From UKL13-2 sp044229235 (GTDB taxonomy: Bacteria > Pseudomonadota > Gammaproteobacteria > Burkholderiales > Usitatibacteraceae): a stretch of 64,000 nt of DNA. Shown here piece after piece: positions 60,615 to 64,000 of this stretch; the first letter of the stretch is position 1, and each line of letters starts with the position of its first letter. Location of the stretch: positions 128,678-192,677 of the forward strand of contig JBGATH010000002.1 in assembly GCA_044229235.1 (NCBI GenBank), given 5' to 3'. The notes under the pieces are model-generated. The model was not told where the DNA came from. It did not search any database and saw only the letters and a program-made list of their open reading frames with translations. The position numbers were made by a program, and so were the translations under genes.

Positions 60615-61454
60615 ATGAACGCAACCACCGAAATCAAACCCTCCCCCGCGCATGCCGACCTGGCGGCCGTGAAAAGCCGGCAGCGCACGGCCTGGGCCAG
60701 CGGCAATTACGCCGTTATCGGCACCACCCTGCAGATCGTCGGTGAATCGCTTGCCGAAGCCTGCGATCTGCGCTTCGATGAGCGCGTGCTTGACGTCGCA
60801 GCCGGCAACGGCAATGCCACGCTCGCGGCCGCGCGCCGCGGCTGCAAGGTGACGTCGACGGACTACGTCGACACCCTGCTCACCAGCGGCGCCGAACGCG
60901 CCCGCGCCGAACACCTGGAGGTGAAATTCCAGACCGCCGATGCGGAAGCGCTGCCGTTCGCGGACGCTGCCTTCGATGCGGTACTGTCGACTTTTGGCGT
61001 GATGTTCGCGCCCGACCAGGCCAAGGCTGCCGCCGAAATGGCGCGCGTTTGCCGCCCGGGCGGACGCATCGGCATGGCCAACTGGACACCGGACTGCATG
61101 GTCGGCCAGATGTTTCGTATCCTCGGGCGCCACTTGCCCCCGCCGGCCGGCGTCCGGCCGCCGTCGCTGTGGGGCGTGGAAGCGCACCTGCAGTCGCTGT
61201 TCGGCAACCGCGCGGCCCGCATCGAGGTCACCGGGCGGGTATTCAACTTCCGCTACCGCTCCGCCGCGCACTTCATCGATGTTTTCCGCACCTGGTACGG
61301 CCCGGTACACAAGGCCTTTGCGGCGCTGCCCAGCGACAAGGCAAAGGTGCTGGAGGACGAACTTGCGGGCATGCTGAATGGATTCAATCGCGGCGGCCCC
61401 GCTTCGCTGGTGGTGCCGAGCGAGTATCTGGAGGTGGTGGTCACCCGCGCCTAA
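60615..61454 (+). CDS. Class I SAM-dependent methyltransferase (UbiE/Coq5-like)
   Basis: A 279-residue enzyme with SAM motif I VLDVAAGNGNATL near 60, motif II VTSTDYVDTLL and AEALPFADAAFDAVLSTFGVMFAP near 105, the last of the Methyltransf_11 type. C-terminal part has a helical lid. The substrate is unknown; family members methylate quinones, small aromatics or polyketides. It closes the DUF2917/diiron/small-protein operon, so the diiron and methyltransferase steps may act on one compound. ATG at 60615 precedes the conserved part. Confidence 0.87.
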   Translation: MNATTEIKPSPAHADLAAVKSRQRTAWASGNYAVIGTTLQIVGESLAEACDLRFDERVLDVAAGNGNATLAAARRGCKVTSTDYVDTLLTSGAERARAEHLEVKFQTADAEALPFADAAFDAVLSTFGVMFAPDQAKAAAEMARVCRPGGRIGMANWTPDCMVGQMFRILGRHLPPPAGVRPPSLWGVEAHLQSLFGNRAARIEVTGRVFNFRYRSAAHFIDVFRTWYGPVHKAFAALPSDKAKVLEDELAGMLNGFNRGGPASLVVPSEYLEVVVTRA

Positions 61455-61546
61455 ACGAGCGCTGCCGGAGAGCGCAGACCGGGGCCGCCTGTTGGCGCGC
61501 CCCGCTCAACAGATGCGAGCAGGAAACCGGCTAGCCGCGGCCCGCG

Positions 61547-62518
61547 CTATTTTTCGCTCACCACCACCAGCCGGTCGTTGCCCGATTCCGCGCCCCAGGC
61601 TTCACCCTTGCGGCCGAGCATCTGCCTCACGGTTGCGCCCTTCTGCGAACTGGGGAAACTGCTCCACGTCTGCGTATCCGGGTCGAAGCGCATGATGGCG
61701 TTGTTGGTCCATTCGGTGATCCACACCTTGTCTTTTTCATCGACCCAGACCGAATAGGTGCGCGGACTGTCGACCGGCGGCTTGAAGGTTTTCCAGCTGC
61801 TGTCGGCCGGGTTGAACAGGGAAAGATTTCCCGAGAGCCATTCGCTCACCCAGATGCGCCCCTTCGAATCGGACCAGACGCGGCGCGCGCCCTGATTGGC
61901 GGTGGGCGGCTCGATGACGGTGGCATTGCCGCTGGCGGTGTCGATGCGCGCGATGTGATTGCCGGCCAGCGAGGCGTAGTAAATATCACCCTGCGGCGTG
62001 GCGCAGATGCCGTACGGTCCGCGACCCTTCGGCGCATTCCACACTTTCACCTCACCCGTAGCCGGATTGACGCTGCCGTAGTAGCCCGCCTGGCCGGTGT
62101 ACCAGAGGATGCCCTTGCCGTCGAAGGCGGCGGTATTGAGATTGGTGTAGGGCGTCCCGGCCGGCAGCGGAAACAGTTTCACTGCGCGCGACTTCGGATC
62201 GACCCGCACGATGGCGTTCTGGCCGCCATCGGTAATCCACGCAGCGCCATCCGGCCCGACGATCACGCCATGCGGCGAGGAGCCCTTGCCCAGCGCCACC
62301 AGTTCGGTCTTGCCGGTCTTCGGGTCGAGGATGCCCAGATGTCCGCTGCGCTGCGCCGTGTACCAGACCGTGCCATCGGCAGGTGCGGCAACATCGTGCG
62401 GGTGGCCGCCGGCGGGGACCGGGTAGTAGCGGACTTCGGCGGCCAGCGCCGACCCCAGGCAGCAGCCTGCCGCAAGCAGGACGAGGAAACCACGGACAAA
62501 CCGGCGCGATGCGTGCAT
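61547..62518 (-). CDS. Secreted Vgb-like beta-propeller protein
   Basis: A 323-residue protein with a signal peptide (to about residue 27) and about six or seven repeats of roughly 42 residues, each with a GxxWYT or xIWVSEW-type strand and a DxKxG or DPxT turn, as in virginiamycin B lyase (Vgb) and other streptogramin-lyase-like propellers. True Vgb is cytoplasmic and cleaves a cyclic antibiotic; exported homologues are of unknown role and the active His/Glu residues cannot be confirmed. AAAGG lies eight bases before ATG 62518. It is divergent from the aldo/keto reductase gene. Confidence 0.85.
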   Translation of the reverse strand: MHASRRFVRGFLVLLAAGCCLGSALAAEVRYYPVPAGGHPHDVAAPADGTVWYTAQRSGHLGILDPKTGKTELVALGKGSSPHGVIVGPDGAAWITDGGQNAIVRVDPKSRAVKLFPLPAGTPYTNLNTAAFDGKGILWYTGQAGYYGSVNPATGEVKVWNAPKGRGPYGICATPQGDIYYASLAGNHIARIDTASGNATVIEPPTANQGARRVWSDSKGRIWVSEWLSGNLSLFNPADSSWKTFKPPVDSPRTYSVWVDEKDKVWITEWTNNAIMRFDPDTQTWSSFPSSQKGATVRQMLGRKGEAWGAESGNDRLVVVSEK

Positions 62519-62652
62519 GACAATAACCTTTCGGAATGGTTGGGCGCATTTTGCCCTTTTCAGATCGGCGCGTGTATCCGCCGGGCGCTGCGCACCCGGC
62601 GAATATTTGCGGTCTAATCCCACTTCGCAAAATCACCTTGGAATAAGCGCCC

Positions 62653-63534
62653 ATGCAGCAGAACGATTTTGGCAGCACCGGCCTCACCGTATCCGCCCTC
62701 GGCCTCGGCGCCGGGCAGGTTGGTGCGGAGACACTGGACGAGGCCGCGGCTGGCGCGCTGCTCAATGCCGCGCTGGATCACGGCATCACGCTCATCGACA
62801 CCGCGCGCGGCTACGGCCTCTCCGAGGAACGCATCGGCCGCCACATCAGCCACCGGCGCGCCGAGTTCGTGCTTTCCACCAAGGTGGGATACGGCATCGA
62901 GGGCCAACAGGACTGGACCTACGATTGCGTCGCCGCGGGTGTCGATGCGGCGCTGGCGCGCATGCGCACCGATGTGATCGACATCGTCCATCTGCATTCC
63001 TGTCCGCTGGAGACGCTTCAGCGCGGCGAAGTTGTTGCCGCGCTGCTGCGCGCGCGCGAACAGGGCAAGATCCGCGTCGCCGCCTATTCCGGCGAAAACG
63101 CCGAGTTGCAATGGGCGGTACAGAGCGGCCACTTCGGCAGTGTGGAATGCTCGGTCAACCTGTTCGATCAGTGGAGCCTGCATCACGTGCTGCCGGTCGC
63201 GGTGAATCGTGGACTGGGCATCATCGCCAAGCGGCCGCTGGGCAACGCGCCCTGGCGGCATGCGCAGCGCCCGGTCGGGGACTACTGCGAAACCTACTGG
63301 CAGCGCATGCAAGCGCTGGCACTGGCACCGGGCCAACTGGCGTGGGATGAATTCGCGCTGCGCTTTGCGGCCTTTGCACCGGGCGTGTGTTCCGCCATTG
63401 CCGGCACCGGATCGATCGATCACCTGAAGCACAACGTGGCGCGGGTGGAAGCGGGACCGTTGCCGGCGCCGGTAATCGCGCAAATCGAGGGGCGCTTCCG
63501 GGAAATCGGCGGCGATTGGGGTGGCGAGATTTGA
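62653..63534 (+). CDS. Aldo/keto reductase
   Basis: A 293-residue AKR-superfamily enzyme. The tetrad is visible: Asp49 (LIDTARGYG), Tyr54, Lys77 (LSTKVG) and His in DIVHLHS near 115. NADPH-binding elements close the barrel (IIAKRPLGNAPW). It reduces an aldehyde or ketone, and the substrate is unknown. The N-terminus FGSTGLTVSALGLGAGQVG resembles AKRs related to galactose dehydrogenase. ATG at 62653 has a short GGA upstream. The divergent gene codes for a beta-propeller. Confidence 0.92.
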   Translation: MQQNDFGSTGLTVSALGLGAGQVGAETLDEAAAGALLNAALDHGITLIDTARGYGLSEERIGRHISHRRAEFVLSTKVGYGIEGQQDWTYDCVAAGVDAALARMRTDVIDIVHLHSCPLETLQRGEVVAALLRAREQGKIRVAAYSGENAELQWAVQSGHFGSVECSVNLFDQWSLHHVLPVAVNRGLGIIAKRPLGNAPWRHAQRPVGDYCETYWQRMQALALAPGQLAWDEFALRFAAFAPGVCSAIAGTGSIDHLKHNVARVEAGPLPAPVIAQIEGRFREIGGDWGGEI

Positions 63535-63584
63535 GTTGATGTGGCGCGGGCGGGGCGCCTTTCATTGGCCGCGACCGAATGGCC

Positions 63585-63643
63585 AAACACCAGCATTGGC
63601 GCGCCTTCCAGGCCAAAAATGGCTGGAGAGGCCCGCCGAATGG
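63585..63643. repeat. Dispersed palindrome, family R, copy 12
   Basis: CACCAGCATTGGCGCGCC pairs with GAGAGGCCCGCCGAATGGCG less well than in other copies. It lies between the aldo/keto reductase gene and the convergent CbpM-like gene. Confidence 0.6.
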
Positions 63644-63681
63644 CGTTCTTCGTCTTTTTGAATCTGATACTTCAACCAGCC

Positions 63682-64000
63682 CTAGAAATTCATCCGCGCC
63701 GGTGATTGCGCACGCAGCTTCGCCACTTCTGCCTGCAAGGCGCGGATCTGTTCCAGCAGCGACAAGGCCAGCACCAGCGCATGCGAGTCGAGCTCCAGAT
63801 CCGTGCGCAGGCGCTTGGCCATGCGTACGGTGACGATGCAGTCGGCGCTGAACGACCAGGGCATTTCGGCCGGATCCGCCGGCGTCAGTGCGCCCAGCTC
63901 GACCAGTTCACAGACCTCGCTCTGATTGAGTCCCGACAAATCCGCCAGCACATCGAGGGTGACGCGCCGGGTGTGATCCAGCCAGACCACGCCGCTCGAA
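63682..64000 (-). CDS. CbpM/MerR-like chaperone modulator (5' end outside)
   Basis: About 105 codons are visible on the minus strand, ending at 63682. LDVLADLSGLNQSEVCELVELGALTP is a MerR-type winged-helix start, followed by a coiled coil (LALSLLEQIRALQAEVAKLRAQ). The pattern is that of CbpM, which inhibits the DnaJ-like chaperone CbpA. A GTG at 63990 could be the start, but the frame stays open to the window edge, so the gene may be longer. No CbpA gene is visible because the window ends here. Confidence 0.75.
   Translation of the reverse strand, partial: SSGVVWLDHTRRVTLDVLADLSGLNQSEVCELVELGALTPADPAEMPWSFSADCIVTVRMAKRLRTDLELDSHALVLALSLLEQIRALQAEVAKLRAQSPARMNF

Overview
The window looks like chromosomal DNA of a GC-rich betaproteobacterium, probably of the Burkholderiales/Nitrosomonadales side. 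This is inferred from strong GC third-position bias, a Bug/TctC solute-binding protein beside a GntR regulator, DUF2917 and Tim44-like proteins, a bacterial RIO kinase and a FeoB variant of a type I associate with this class. No rRNA, tRNA, CRISPR array, prophage or replication origin was seen. About 65 genes are supported.

Layout. 0-6.4 kb: end of an RND-pump outer-membrane gene and its TetR regulator, an OPT transporter, a class-C beta-lactamase-fold hydrolase and a membrane HEAGH metallopeptidase. 6.8-14 kb: an RquA-like methyltransferase preceded by two FNR-type boxes, a polysaccharide deacetylase, a cyclophilin fused to two NESGWG repeats, a RIO kinase and a TPR-GAF-GGDEF protein. 14-18.4 kb: a D-glucarate catabolic module (aldolase, gudD, TctC receptor, divergent GntR regulator). 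18.7-22.3 kb: CIA30-domain protein, patatin, P-loop kinase and a DXD glycosyltransferase-like gene. 22.6-28 kb: alpha/beta hydrolase overlapping a FeoB variant, then a DsbB/DsbA/spermidine-synthase-like operon. 28-36.5 kb: many small or poorly known proteins, a Tim44-like protein, MFS permease, VOC and DUF1415 proteins, LysR regulator and a YciI-like lipoprotein.

36.7-47 kb: an MsbA-type exporter, a membrane diguanylate cyclase, an NTF2-like protein, a Thr/Gly-rich secreted protein with a lipoprotein, and a MacB-type export operon (ATPase, 8-kb-class double-FtsX permease, HlyD adaptor). 47.0-48.3 kb is a rearranged spot: IS30-type inverted repeats split a palindromic repeat and enclose a second, truncated GGDEF/NTF2 pair, a duplicated gene tail and one ambiguous base. 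48.3-64 kb: M20 hydrolase, WYL regulator with its DUF1579-like target, pdxH, a Do-type protease, a second M20 peptidase operon, an AraC regulator facing a DUF2917/diiron/methyltransferase operon, a Vgb-like beta-propeller, an aldo/keto reductase and a CbpM-like protein running off the edge.

The intergenic DNA is unusual. At least four families of dispersed inverted repeats fill nearly every gap above about 100 bp: a ~66-bp palindrome (here family R, 12 whole or half copies), a CCCCGGC-armed element (family C, 4 copies), an element with CTCCCTTT hairpin arms (family S, 3 copies) and a 59-bp direct repeat. R and C copies recur side by side. The most promising leads are the rearranged IS30 locus, the FNR-linked RquA-like gene, the uncharacterised diiron/methyltransferase operon and a structured intergenic element at 28.7 kb.
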